DNA of 64,000 nt from Gordius sp. MW1 (GCA_964036665.1 OZ038526.1:13950001-14014000); one strand, 5' to 3'; positions 12,601-25,249 are shown, counted from the first letter of the stretch. Made by a program: numbers and translations. Notes: generated by a model from the letters alone, not told the origin.

Positions 12601-13160
12601 AAAATTTATTATAGATGGTCTAACAGACAGCCAACTATGTAATATATATTTTTAACCTTATAAATGCATATATATTTTTTTATTGGGTTAATATATTTCA
12701 TTTAATTAGATTGTGATTTCATAGAAAACCTAAAAAGTAATATTTAAAAAAATATAGGTATTAGATTCTAATTTACGATAAAATATATTGATAGAAACTA
12801 ACACAAAATTCGAAACCTCCTTCAAAGGTATAATCATAGCCCGTTATTTCTAATTAAATTCAATCTACTATTAAACTATTAAAACACGAATTGTACTTTA
12901 TTAGATGGCGCGCATAAGTTTATATAATTAGTAAAATTTTTCTACGTGTCATAGATATTACACCGCACGTGTGGCAGGGAAATGTCCGATATTTTTAAAA
13001 TGAAAAGGTATTTTAGGAATCTGAAAAGGTTATTTTACCCCTGGCCGCCCTGGGCACCTACGGGTAAAGTTTCGAGCGAATCGGACGGGTAGTTTAAGAA
13101 TTTAGCCCTTTTTTAAAACTAAAAAAAACCTTTTTCTTTAATTTTTTTAAATTAAATTAA
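12601..13160. other. AT-rich unique stretch in the insert, no gene seen
   Basis: Non-repetitive within this window. It contains a GC-richer island at about 13035-13110 (tggccgccctgggcacctac and following) and two cacgtg-type words near 12942 and 12967. All frames are short, and no RNA gene was recognised. Confidence 0.6.
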
Positions 13161-13590
13161 TATTATGTTCTTGTTAATACCATTTATAATATGACTTTTT
13201 GACCGTCCGCAGGCTACTGACCAATGAAAAAAATGACCATTGGCCAAATAAATCGAAATTTTTAATTTTTCGTTTTTTAATTGGTTAACATTGATATTTA
13301 CCCTATGCCCTCCCCTACAAAAGCCTATGCCTCTATTTTTAATGTGGGTCGAATCCCGTTTTTTTTAATTAAATGGAAAATTTGTATAATGTTCTTGTTA
13401 ATACCATTGATAATATGACTTTTTGGCCGTCTGGTGGCTGCTGACCAATGGAAAAAATGATCACTGGCCAAGTGTGAATCGATTTTTTTTTCTTTTTTTT
13501 TACTCTTATGTATTTATATCGACTTTTAACGTGTCCTGGCTTCTGACCATAGGAAAAAAATGACCATTGGCCAAAATGTGAATCCAAACA
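13161..13590 (+). repeat. Diverged copies of the 120-130 bp repeat
   Basis: Three degenerate copies carry ggccgtcc-like and ccaatg...ccattggcc landmarks near 13202, 13425 and 13535. The spacing is irregular. A separate segment at 13340-13360 contains gggtcgaatcccg before a T run. Confidence 0.8.
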
Positions 13591-14241
13591 TCTTCTATTG
13601 CTGTTATAATTTTGTTCTGATATATTTAATTAAAAATTGTTCGAATTCAACAAAAAATTTCTCCCAACAATTCTGCAAAATCTTAACATTGTGATGTTTT
13701 ATAATATAATGTTTGTTACACGCCTAATTTTAAATACTTTTGAATTTTGGCACATATACCCGTTTTTAAACTTAGTGATTTACCCCATTTATTAATTTAC
13801 TGCATTTCACTATACTCTTATCTTAACTCTTTCATATGTTTTAAGTATTTTTTTTTAATTAAATTAATATATTGTTCTTGTTAATACCATTGATTATATG
13901 ACTTTTGGGCCGTCCGCTGACTACTGACCAATGAAAAAAATAACGGTGTATTTTTTTGTATGAAAAAATTATTATACTCTAAATTACTAGTTTATTTGTT
14001 AATTCTTGGTATGAAAGGAATTTTAATTAGTCAAGTAAGAGACACAAATAGTCACAAATCACGAATTTAAATAGAAGTAAGTTGTCTCCTCACAACCTGG
14101 GTAGACGTTCTTCCTAAGTTTTTTAAGGGAGATAAATTGTCTGAAATTAAATATTAGCTATATTCTAACAAAGGTATAACAAATTTGTTATAAAAATATT
14201 TATGATTAAATTATTATTCTTGAAAACAATACACCTTTCTC
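13591..14241. other. AT-rich stretch with one more diverged repeat copy
   Basis: Mostly unique AT-rich DNA with no credible frame. One degenerate copy of the 120-130 bp repeat lies at about 13870-13940 (ggccgtccgctgactactga then ccaatgaaaaaaataa), lacking its right half. The remainder up to the right inverted repeat shows no feature I can name. Confidence 0.6.
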
Positions 14242-14261
14242 GCCCATAAATTGCATAGCAA
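14242..14261 (-). repeat. Right 20 bp inverted repeat of the insert
   Basis: The sequence gcccataaattgcatagcaa is the exact reverse complement of 11087-11106. About 120 bp separate it from the point where the satellite resumes, so it is not at the physical right edge unless a second insertion lies between. Confidence 0.85.
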
Positions 14262-14295
14262 ATATGATACATTTATACGGAGTATAGATGAGTCG

Positions 14296-14361
14296 TCCCC
14301 CCCTTCCCTTCCCCTCCTCCCCTTCCCCTTCCCTTCTCCCCCTTCCCTTCTCCCCCTTCCC
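14296..14361 (+). repeat. 66 nt pure C/T tract
   Basis: An uninterrupted run of pyrimidines built from ccctt, cctcc and ctccccc blocks. There is no purine from 14296 to 14361. It is one of the most GC-rich stretches in the window and has the mirror-like composition that can adopt triplex DNA. Confidence 0.95.
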
Positions 14362-14365
14362 ACGA

Positions 14366-14378
14366 GGGCCGAAGGCCC
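14366..14378 (+). other. GC hairpin at the right edge of the insert
   Basis: The sequence gggccgaaggccc forms a perfect 5 bp stem with a GAA loop, four or five bases before the satellite resumes. A hairpin next to a 3' end is typical of Helitrons, but the CTRR terminus expected after it is absent (gagta is seen). Confidence 0.6.
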
Positions 14379-14713
14379 GAGTATTTGATGACTGATCAAA
14401 ATTTTTTTTTTTACAAAATTCACCTCTTATATCGAAACCTTTCATGGGGGCGATATATTTGAACGAATAAATTGGAAAAATTTGGGGTCGAAAAAAATAT
14501 TATTTTTCATATTCTTTCGAAAGGAATCTGAAAAAATCTTTAAAAGTCAGTAAATATTCTTAGCATTATGTCCTTGTTAGAATCTCGATAAGAATTTTTG
14601 CACGAGGGGAAGTTTTAGATTGGGAGAAATTAAAATTTTAGAGTTGCGCTTAGATTGTTTCAATATCGCTTTCTAAGCGTGTCTCTAATTTTTGTGAAAC
14701 AAGCTCTATGCTA

Positions 14714-17700
14714 TTGTGATTTAAAGTTAATAATTTTTGATGACTGATCAAAAAAATTTTTTTTACGGAATTCACCTCTGATATCGAAAACTTTCATGGG
14801 GGCGATATGGTTGAACGAATAAATTGAAAAAATTTTGAGGTCGAAAAAAATATTATTTTTCATATTCTTTCGAAAGGAATCTGAAAAAATCTTTAAAAGT
14901 CAGTAAATATTCTTAGCATTATGTCCTTGTTAGAATCTCGATAAGAATTTTTGCACGAGGGGAAGTTTTAGATTGAGAGAATTTAAAATTTTAGAGTTGC
15001 GTTTAGATTGTTTCAATATCGCTTTCTAAGCGGGTCTCTAATTTTTGTGAAACAAGCTCTATGCTATCGTGATTTAAAGTTAATAATTTTTGATGACTGA
15101 TCAAAAAAAATTTTTTTACGGAATTCACCTTTGATATCAAAAACTTTCATGGGGGCGATATGGTTGAACGAATAAATTGAAAAAATTTTGAGGTCGAAAA
15201 AAATATTATTTTTCATATTCTTTTGAAAGGAATCTGAAAAAATCTTTAAAAGTCAGTAAATATTCTTAGCATTAAGTCCTTGTTAGAATCTCGATAAGAA
15301 TTTTTGCACGAGGGGAAGTTTTAGATTGAGAGAAATTAAAATTTTAGAGTTGCGTTTAGATTGTTTCAATATCGCTTTCTAAGCGTGTCTCTAATTTTTG
15401 TGCAACAAGCTCTATGCTATCGTAATTTAAAGTTAATAATTTTTAATGACTGATCAAAAAAAAATTTTTAACGGAATTCACCTCTGATAGCGAAAACTTT
15501 CATGGGGGCGATATGGTTGAACGAATAAATTGAAAAAATTTTGAGGTCGAAAAAAATATTATTTTTCATATTCTTTCGAAAGGAATCTGAAAAAATCTTT
15601 AACAGTCAGTAAATATTCTTAGCATTATGTCCTTGTTAGAATCTCGATAAGAATTTTTGCACGAGGGGAAGTTTTACATTGAGGGAAATTACGATTTTCG
15701 AGTTGCGTTTAGATTGTTTCAATATCGCTTTCTAAGCGTGTCTCTAATTTTTGTGAAACAAGCTCTATGCGATCGTGATTTAAAGTTAATAATTTTTGAT
15801 GACTGATCAAAATTTTTTTTTTACAAAATTCACCTCTTATATCGAAACCTTTCATGGGGGCGATATGGTTGAACGAATAAATTGAAAAAATTTTGAGGTC
15901 GAAAAAAATATTATTTTTCATATTCTTTCGAAAGGAATCTAAAAAAATCTTTAAAAGTCAGTAAATATTCTTAGCATTAAGTCCTTGTTAGAATCTCGAT
16001 AAGAATTTTTGCACGAGGGGAAGTTTTAGATTGAGAGAAATTAAAATTTTAGAGTTGCGTTTAGATTGTTTCAATATCGCTTTCTAAGCGTGTCTCTAAT
16101 TTTTGTGAAACAAGCTCTATGCTATCGTGATTTAAAGTTAATAATTTTTGATGACTGATCATAAAAATTTTTTGTACGGAATTCACCTCTGATATCGAAA
16201 ACTTTCATGGGGGCGATATGGTTGAACGAATAAATTGAAAAAATTTTTAGGTCGAAAAAAATATTAATTTTCAAATTCTTTCGAAAGGAATCTAAAAAAA
16301 TCTTTAAAAGTCAATAAATATTCTTAGCGTTATGTCCTTGTTAGAATCTCGATAAGAATTTTTGCACGAGGCGAAGTTTTAGATTGAGAGAAATTAAGAT
16401 TTTCGTGTTGCGTTTAGATTGTTTCAATATCGCTTTCTAAGCGTGTCTAGTTTTTGTGAAACAAGCTCTATGCGATTGTGATTTAAAGTTAATAATTTTT
16501 GATGACTGATCAAAAAGATTTTTTTTACGGAATTCACCTCTGATATCGAAAACTTTCATGGGGGCGATATGGTTGAACGAATAAATTGAAAAAATTTTGA
16601 GGTCGAAAAAAATATTATTTTTCATATTCTTGCGAAAGGAATCTGAAAAAATCTTTAAAAGTCAGTAAATATTCTTAGCATTATGTCCTTGTTAGAATCT
16701 CGATAAGAATTTTTGCACGAGGGGAAGTTTTAGATTGAGAGAAATTAAAATTTTAGAGTTGCGTTTAGATTGTTTCAATATCGCTTTCTAAGCGGGTCTC
16801 TAATTTTTGTGAAACAAGCTCTATGCTATCGTGATTTAAAGTTAATAATTTTTGATGACTGATCAAAAAATTTTTTTTTACGGAATTCACCTGTGATATC
16901 GAAAACTTTCATGGGGGCGATATGGTTGAACGAATAAATTGAAAAAATTTTGAGGTCGAAAAAAATATTATTTTTCATATTCTTTTGAAAGGAATCTGAA
17001 AAAATCTTTAAAAGTCAGTAAATATTCTTAGCATTAAGTCCTTGTTAGAATCTCGATAAGAATTTTTGCACGAGGGGAAGTTTTAGATTGAGAGAAATTA
17101 AAATTTTAGAGTTGCGTTTAGATTGTTTCAATATCGCTTTCTAAGCGTGTCTCTAATTTTTGTGAAACAAGCTCTATGCTATCGTGATTTAAAGTTAATA
17201 ATTTTTAATGACTGATCAAAAAAAAGTTTTTTACGGAATTCACCTCTGATATCGAAAACTTTCATGGGGGCGATATGGTTGAACGAATAAATTGAAAAAA
17301 TTTTGAGGTCGAAAAAAATATTATTTTTCATATTCTTTCGAAAGGAATCTGAAAAAATCTTTAACAGTCAGTAAATATTCTTAGCATTATGTCCTTGTTA
17401 GAATCTCGATAAGAATTTTTGCACGAGGGGAAGTTTTACATTGAGGGAAATTACGATTTTCGAGTTGCGTTTAGATTGTTTCAATATCGCTTTCTAAGCG
17501 TGTCTCTAATTTTTGTGAAACAAGCTCTATGCTATCGTGATTTAAAGTTAATAATTTTTAATGACTGATCAAAAAAAAGTTTTTTACGGAATTCACCTCT
17601 GATATCGAAAACTTTCATGGGGGCGATATGGTTGAACGAATAAATTGAAAAAATTTTGAGGTCGAAAAAAATATTAATTTTCATATTCTTTCGAAAGGAA

Positions 17701-18064
17701 TCTAAAAAAATCTTTAAAAGTCAATAAATATTCTTAGCGTTAAGTCCTTGTTAGAATCTCGATAAGAATTTTTGCACGAGGGGAAGTTTTAGATTGAGAG
17801 AAATTAAGATTTTCGTGTTGCGTTTAGATTGTTTCAATATCGCTTTCTAAGCGTGTCTCTAGTTTTTGTGAAACAGCTCTATGCGATTGTGATTTAAAGT
17901 TAATAATTTTTGATGACTGATCAAAAAAATTTTTTTTACGGAATTCACCTCTGATATCGAAAACCTTCATGGATATGGTTAAACGAATAAATTGAAAAAA
18001 TTTTGAGGTCGAAAAAAATATTATTTTTCATATTCTTTCGAAAGGAATCTGAAAAAATCTTTAA
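14714..18064 (+). repeat. Higher-order block, right copy (about 3.35 kb)
   Basis: This is the counterpart of about 4720-10890, with one 2,820 bp eight-monomer unit fewer. Its first half matches at offset 9,994 and its second half at 7,174. Individual differences include aaaaagatttttttt near 16514 versus aaaaaaatttttttt near 9338. Confidence 0.85.
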
Positions 18065-19734
18065 AAGTCAGTAAATATTCTTAGCATTATGTCCTTGTTA
18101 GAATCTCGATAAGAATTTTTGCACGAGGGGAAGTTTTAGATTGGGAGAAATTAAAATTTTAGAGTTGCGCTTAGATTGTTTCAATATCGCTTTCTAAGCG
18201 TGTCTCTAATTTTTGTGAAACAAGCTCTATGCTATTGTGATTTAAAGTTAATAATTTTTGATGACTGATCAAAAAAATTTTTTTTACGGAATTCACCTCT
18301 GATATCGAAAACTTTCATGGGGGCGATATGGTTGAACGAATAAATTGAAAAAATTTTGAGGTCGAAAAAAATATTATTTTTCATATTCTTTCGAAAGGAA
18401 TCTGAAAAAATCTTTAAAAGTCAGTAAATATTCTTAGCATTATGTCCTTGTTAGAATCTCGATAAGAATTTTTGCACGAGGGGAAGTTTTAGATTGAGGG
18501 AAATTACGATTTTCGAGTTGCGTTTAGATTGTTTCAATATCGCTTTCTAAGCGTGTCTCTAATTTTTGTGAAACAAGCTCTATGCGATCGTGACTTAAAG
18601 TTAATAATTTTTGATGACTGATCAAAATTTTTTTTTTTACAAAATTCACCTTTTATATCGAAACCTTTCATGGGGGCCATATGGTTGAACGAATAAATTA
18701 CAAAAATTTGGGGTCGAAAAAAATATTATTTTTCATATTCTTTCGAAAGGAATCTGAAAAAATCTTTAAAAGTCAGTAAATATTCTTAGCAATATGTCCT
18801 TGTTAGAATCTCGATAAGAATTTTTGCACGAGGGGAAGTTTTAGATTGGGAGAAATTAAAATTTTAGAGTTGCGCTTAGATTGTTTCAATATCGCTTTCT
18901 AAGCGTGTCTCTAATTTTTGTGAAACAAGCTCTATGCTATCGTGATTTAAAGTTAATAATTTTTGATGACTGATAAATTTTTTTTACGGAATTCACCTCT
19001 GATATCGAAAACTTTCATGGGGGCGATATGGTTGAACGAATAAATTGAAAAAATTTTGAGGTCGAAAAAAATATTATTTTTCATATTCTTTCGAAAGGAA
19101 TCTGAAAAAATCTTTAAAAGTCAGTAAATATTCTTAGCATTATGTCCTTGTTAGAATCTCGATAAGAATTTTTGCACGAGGGGAAGTTTTAGATTGAGGG
19201 AAATTACGATTTTCGAGTTGCGTTTAGATTGTTTCAATATCGCTTTCTAAGCGTATCTCTAATTTTTGTGAAACAAGCTCTATGCGATCGTGACTTAAAG
19301 TTAATAATTTTTGATGACTGATCAAAAATTTTTTTTTACAAAATTCACCTCTTATATCGAAACCTTTCATGGGGGCGATATGGTTGAACGAATAAATTGA
19401 AAAAATTTTGAGGTCGAAAAAAATATTATTTTTCATATTCTTTCGAAAGGAATCTGAAAAAATCTTTAAAAGTCAGTAAATATTCTTAGCATTATGTCCT
19501 TGTTAGAATCTCGATAATAATTTTTGCACGAGGGGAAGTTTTAGATTGAGAGAAATTAAAATTTTAGAGTTGCGTTTAGATTGTTTCAATATCGCTTTCT
19601 AAGCGTGTCTCTATTTTTTGTGAAACAAGCTCTATGCGATCGTGATTTAAAGTTAATAATTTTTGATGACTGATCAAATTTTTTTTTTTTACAAAATTCA
19701 CCTCTTATATCGAAACCTTTCATGGGGGCGATCT

Positions 19735-20938
19735 ATTGTTTTTGTGAAACAAGCTCTATGCGATCGTGATTTAAAGTTAATAATTTTTGATGACTGATCA
19801 AAATTATTTTTTAACGGAATTCACCTCTGATATCGAAACTTTCATGAGGGCGATATGGTTGAACGAATAAATTGAAAAAATTTTGAGGTCGAAAAAAATA
19901 TTATTTTTCATATTCTTTCGAAAGAAATCTGAAAAAATCTTTAAAAGTCAGTAAATATTCTTAGCAATATGTCCTTATTAGAATCTCGATAAGAATTTTT
20001 GCACGAGGGGAAGTTTTAGATTGGGAGAAATTAAAATTTTAGAGTTGCGTTTAGATTGTTTCAATATCGCTTTCTAAGCGTGTCTCTAGTTTTTGTGAAA
20101 CAAGCTCTATGCTATCGTGATTTAAAGTTAATAATTTTTGATGACTGATCAAAATTTTTTTTTTTACAAAATTCACCTCTTATATCGAAACCTTTCATGG
20201 GGGCGGGGCGATCTATTGTTTTTGTGAAACAAGCTCTATGCGATCGTGATTTAAAGTTAATAATTTTTGATGACTGATCAAAAATTTTTTTTTTACAAAA
20301 TTCACCTCTTATATCGAAACCTTTCATGGGGGCGATCTATTGTTTTTGTGAAACAAGCTCTATGCGATCGTGATTTAAAGTTAATAATTTTTGATGACTG
20401 ATCAAAATTTTTTTTTAACGGAATTCACCTCTGATATCGAAACTTTCATGGGGGCGATATGGTTGAACGAATAAATTGAAAAAATTTTGAGGTCGAAAAA
20501 AATATTATTTTTCATATTCTTTCGAAAGAAATCTGAAAAAATCTTTAAAAGTCAGTAAATATTCTTAGCAATATGTCCTTGTTAGAATCTCGATAAGAAT
20601 TTTTGCACGAGGGGAAGTTTTAGATTGGGAGAAATTAAAATTTTAGAGTTGCGTTTAGATTGTTTCAATATCGCTTTCTAAGCGTGTCTCTAATTTTTGT
20701 GAAACAAGCTCTATGCTATCGTGATTTAAAGTTAATAATTTTTGATGACTGATCAAAATTTTTTTTTTTACAAAATTCACCTCTTATATCGAAACCTTTC
20801 ATGGGGGCGATCTATTGTTTTTGTGAAACAAGCTCTATGCGATCGTGATTTAAAGTTAATAATTTTTGATGACTGATCAAAATTTTTTTTTTACGGAATT
20901 CACCTCTGATATCGAAAATTTTCATGGGGGCGATATGG
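19735..20938 (+). repeat. About 604 bp compound unit, two copies
   Basis: Each unit combines a full-length monomer with short 124-129 bp forms. The rare gaaagaaatctg variant recurs at 19920 and 20524 and the gcaatatgtcctt variant at 19964 and 20568, both at an offset of 604. The first unit ends in two consecutive short forms; one has a 5 bp duplication (gggggcggggcgatc) near 20200, making it 129 bp. Confidence 0.8.
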
Positions 20939-23900
20939 TTGAACGAATATATTGAAAAAATTTTGAGGTCGAAAAAAATATTATTTTTCATATTCTTTCG
21001 AAAGGAATCTGAAAAAATCTTTAAAAGTCAGTAAATATTCTTATCATTATGTCCTTGTTAGAATCTCGATAAGAATTTTTGCACGAGGGGAAGTTTTAGA
21101 TTGAGAGAAATTAAAATTTTAGAGTTGCGTTTAGATTGTTTCAATATCGCTTTCTAAGCGGGTCTCTAATTTTTGTGAAACAAGCTCTATGCTATCGTGA
21201 TTTAAAGTTAATAATTTTTGATGACTGATCAAAAAAAATTTTTTTACGGAATTCACCTCTGATATCGAAAACTTTCATGGGGGCGATATGGTTGAACGAA
21301 TAAATTGAAAAAATTTTGAGGTCGAAAAAAATATTATTTTTCATATTCTTTTGAAAGGAATTTGAAAAAATCTTTAAAAGTCAGTAAATATTCTTAGCAT
21401 TAAGTCCTTGTTAGAATCTCGATAAGAATTTTTGCACGAGGGGAAGTTTTAGATTGAGAGAAATTAAAATTTTAAAGTTGCGTTTAGATTGTTTCAATAT
21501 CGCTTTCTAAGCGTGTCTCTAATTTTTGTGAAACAAGCTCTATGCTATCGTGATTTAAAGTTAATAATTTTTAGATCAAAAAAAATTTTTTTACGGAATT
21601 CACCTCTGATATCGAAAACTTTCATGGGGGCGATATGGTTGAACGAATAAATTGAAAAAATTTTGAGGTCGAAAAAAATATTATTTTTCATATTCTTTCG
21701 AAAGGAATCTGAAAAAATCTTTAAAAGTCAGTAAATATTCTTAGCATTACGTCCTTGTTAGAATCTCGATAAGAATTTTTGCACGAGGGGAAGTTTTAGA
21801 TTGAGGGAAATTACGATTTTCGAGTTGCGTTTAGATTGTTTCAATATCGCTTTCTATGAAACAAGCTCTATGCGATCGTGATTTAAAGTTAATAATTTTT
21901 GATGACTGATCAAAAAAACTTTTTTTACGGAATTCACCTCTGATATCGAAAACTTTCATGGGGGCGATATGGTTGAACGAATAAATTGAAAAAACTTTGA
22001 GGTCGAAAAAAATATTATTTTTCATATTCTTTCGAAAGGAATCTGATAAAATCTTTAAAAGTCAGTAAATATTCTTAGCATTATGTCCTTGTTAGAATCT
22101 CGATAAGAATTTTTGCACGAGGGGAAGTTTTACATTGAGGGAAATTACGATTTTCGAGTTGCGTTTAGATTGTTTCAATATCGCTTTCTAAGCGTGTCTC
22201 TAATTTTTGTGAAACAAGCTCTATGCGATCGTGATTTAAAGTTAATAATTTTTGATGACTGATCAAATTTTTTTTTTTTACAAAATTCACCTCTTATATC
22301 GAAACCTTTCATGGGGGCGATATGGTTGAACGAATAAATTGAAAAAATTTTGAGGTCGAAAAAAATATTATTTTTCATATTCTTTCGAAAGGAATCTGAA
22401 AAAATCTTTAAAAGTCAGTAAATATTCTTAGCATTATGTCCTTGTTAGAATCTCGATAAGAATTTTTGCACGAGGGGAAGTTTTAGATTGAGGGAAATTA
22501 AGATTTTCGAGTTGCGTTTAGATTGTTTCAATATCGCTTTCTAAGCGTGTCTCTAGTTTTTGTGAAACAAGCTTTATGCGATCGTGATTTAAAGTTAATA
22601 ATTTTTGATGACTGATCAAAATTTTTTTTTTTACAAAATTCACCTCTTATATCGAAACCTTTCATGGGGGCGATATGGTTGAACGAATAAATTGAAAAAA
22701 CTTTGAGGTCGAAAAAAATATTATTTTTCATATTCTTTCGAAAGGAATCTGAAAAAATCTTTAAAAGTCAGTAAATATTCTTAGCATTATGTCCTTGTTA
22801 GAATCTCGATAAGAATTTTTACACAAGGGGAAGTTTTAGATTGAGAGATAAAATTTTAGAGTTGCGTTTAGATTGTTTCAATATCGCTTTCTAAGCGTGT
22901 CTCTAGTTTTTGTGAAACAAGCTCTTTGCGATCGTGATTTAAAGATAATAATTTTTGATGACTGATCAAAATTTTTTTTTTTTACAAAATTCACCTCTTA
23001 TATCGAAACCTTTCATGGGGGCGATATGGTTGAACGAATAAATTGAAAAAATTTTGAGGTCGAAAAAAATATTATTTTTCAAATTCTTTCGAAAGGAATC
23101 TAAAAAAATCTTTAAAAGTCAATAAATATTCTTAGCATTATGTCCTTGTTAGAATCTCGATAAGAATTTTTGTACGAGGCGAAGTTTTAGATTGAGAGAA
23201 ATTAAGATTTTCGTGTTGCGTTTAGATTGTTTCAATATCGCTTTCTAAGCGTGTCTCTAGTTTTTGTGAAACAAGCTCTATGCGATCGTGATTTAAAGTT
23301 AATAATTATTGATGACTGATCAAAAAATTTTTTTTTACGGAATTCACCTCTGATATCGAAAACTTTCATGGGGGCGATATTGTTGAACGAATAAATTGAA
23401 AAAATTTTGAGGTCGAAAAAAATATTATTTTTCATATTCTTTCGAAAGGAATCTGAAAAAATCTTTAAAAGTCAGTAAATATTCTTAGCATTATGTCCTT
23501 GTTAGAATCTCGATAAGAATTTTTACACATGGGGAAGTTTTAGATTGAGAGATAAAATTTTAGAGTTGCGTTTAGATTGTTTCAATATCGCTTTCTAAGC
23601 GTGTCTCTTGTTTTTGTCAAACAAGCTTTATGCGATCGTGATTTAAAGTTAATAATTTTTGATGACTGATCAAACAATTTTTTTTTACAAAATTCACCTC
23701 TAATATCGAAACCTTTCATGGGGGCGATATGGTTGAACGAATAAATTGAAAAAACTTTGAGGTCGAAAAAAATATTATTTTTCATATTCTTTCGAAAGGA
23801 ATTTGAAAAAATCTTTAAAAGTCAGTAAATATTCTTAGCATTATGTCCTTGTTAGAATCTCGATAAGAATTTTTACACATGGGGAAGTTTTAGATTGAGA

Positions 23901-24625
23901 GATAAAATTTTAGAGTTGCGTTTAGATTGTTTCAATATCGCTTTCTAAGCGTGTCTCTAATTTTTGTGAAACAAGCTCTATGCGATCGTGATTTTACAAA
24001 ATTAACCTCTTATATCGAAACCTTTCATGGGGGCGATATGGTTGAACGAATAAATTGAAAAAATTTTGAGGTCGAAAAAAATATTATTTTTCAAATTCTT
24101 TCGAAATGAATCTAAAAAAATCTTTAAAAGTCAATAAATATTCTTAGCATTATGTCCTTGTTAGAATCTCGATAAGAATTTTTGCACGAGGCGAAGTTTT
24201 AGATTGAGAGAAATTAAGATTTTCGTGTTGCGTTTAGATTGTTTCAATATCGCTTTCTAAGAGTGTCTCTAGTGTGAAACAAGCTCTATGCGATCGTGAT
24301 TTAAAGTTAATAATTTTTGATGACTGATCAAAAAAATTTTTTTACGGAATTCACCTCTGATATCGAAAACTTTCACGGGGGCGATATGGTTGAACGAATA
24401 AATTGAAAAAATTTTGAGGTCGAAAAAAATATTATTTTTCACATTCTTTCGAAAGGAATCTGAAAAAATCTTTAAAAGTCAGTAAATATTCTTAGCATTA
24501 TGTCCTTGTTAGAATCTCGATAAGAATTTTTGCACGAGGGGAAGTTTTAGATTGAGAGAAATTAAAATTTTAGAGTTGCGTTTAGATTGTTTCAATATCG
24601 CTTTCTAAGCGTGTCTCTAATTTTT

Positions 24626-24749
24626 GTAAAACAAGCTCTATGCGATCGTGATTTAAAGTTAATAATTTTTGATGACTGATCAAAATTTTTTTTTTTACAA
24701 AATTCACCTCTTATATCGAAACCTTTCATGGGGGCGATCTATTGTTTTT
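24626..24749 (+). repeat. Representative 124 bp short-form monomer
   Basis: The monomer runs from the gtgaaacaag landmark (here gtaaaacaag) to cgatctattgtttttgtg, and lacks about 229 bp of the full 353 bp unit. The deletion joins tttcatgggggcgat to ctattg. The same junction recurs near 1768, 3634, 19730, 20211, 20337, 20814, 25908, 28128, 28598, 29418, 30578, 32462 and 34455, at the equivalent places in unit B (36616-46333), and near 48890, 53868, 55736, 56916 and 60166. Confidence 0.9.
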
Positions 24750-25249
24750 GTGAAACAAGCTCTATGCGATCGTGATTTAAAGTTAATAATTTTTGATGAC
24801 TGATCAAAATTTTTTTTTTACGGAATTCACCTCTGATATCGAAAACTTTCATGGGGGCGATATGGTTGAACGAATAAATTGAAAAAATTTTGAGGTCGAA
24901 AAAAATATTATTTTTCATATTCTTTCGAAAGGAATCTGAAAAAATCTTTAAAAGTCAGTAAATATTCTTAGCAATATGTCCTTGTTAGAATCTCGATAAG
25001 AATTTTTGCACGAGGGGAAGTTTTAGATTGGGAGAAATTAAAATTTTAGAGTTGCGTTTAGATTGTTTCAATATCGCTTTCTAAGCGTGTCTCTAATTTT
25101 TGTGAAACAAGCTCTATGCTATCGTGATTTAAAGTTAATAATTTTTGATGACTGATCAAAAAAATTTTTTTTACGGATTCACCTCTGATATCGAAAACTT
25201 TCATGGGGGCGATATGGTTGAACGAATAAATTGAAAAACTTTAAGGTCG

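Larger units (their letters stand above)
11085..14382. mobile_element. Unclassified 3.3 kb composite insert in the satellite
   Basis: The satellite stops inside a monomer after gttaataatttt (11084) and resumes with tttgatgactgatc (from about 14384). Joining the two sides restores the monomer with at most two extra T bases, so this is an insertion, not the end of an array. A 20 bp inverted repeat lies at 11087-11106 and 14242-14261. Inside are a GTCCGTC-rich stretch, a 65 bp duplication, a 56-64 bp minisatellite, about twelve copies of a 120-130 bp repeat, and AT-rich unique DNA. A pyrimidine tract and a hairpin lie between the right inverted repeat and the satellite. No transposase or other credible coding region is seen. 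It could be a non-autonomous terminal-inverted-repeat element, a Helitron-like element (no canonical 5' TC or 3' CTRR end was found) or several nested inserts. Confidence 0.7.

Noticed and set aside
13369-13587. 72-codon minus-strand frame
   Set aside because: Translation of two more diverged copies of the same repeat, including a poly-lysine stretch from a T run.
11085-14382. Helitron assignment for the 3.3 kb insert
   Set aside because: A hairpin is near the right edge, but the 5' TC and 3' CTRR termini and an A/T target are not seen; kept as unclassified.
14206-14445. Minus-strand frames of 69 and 79 codons rich in Gly, Arg, Glu and Lys
   Set aside because: They are the translation of the 66 nt pyrimidine tract joined to satellite; low complexity and chimeric.
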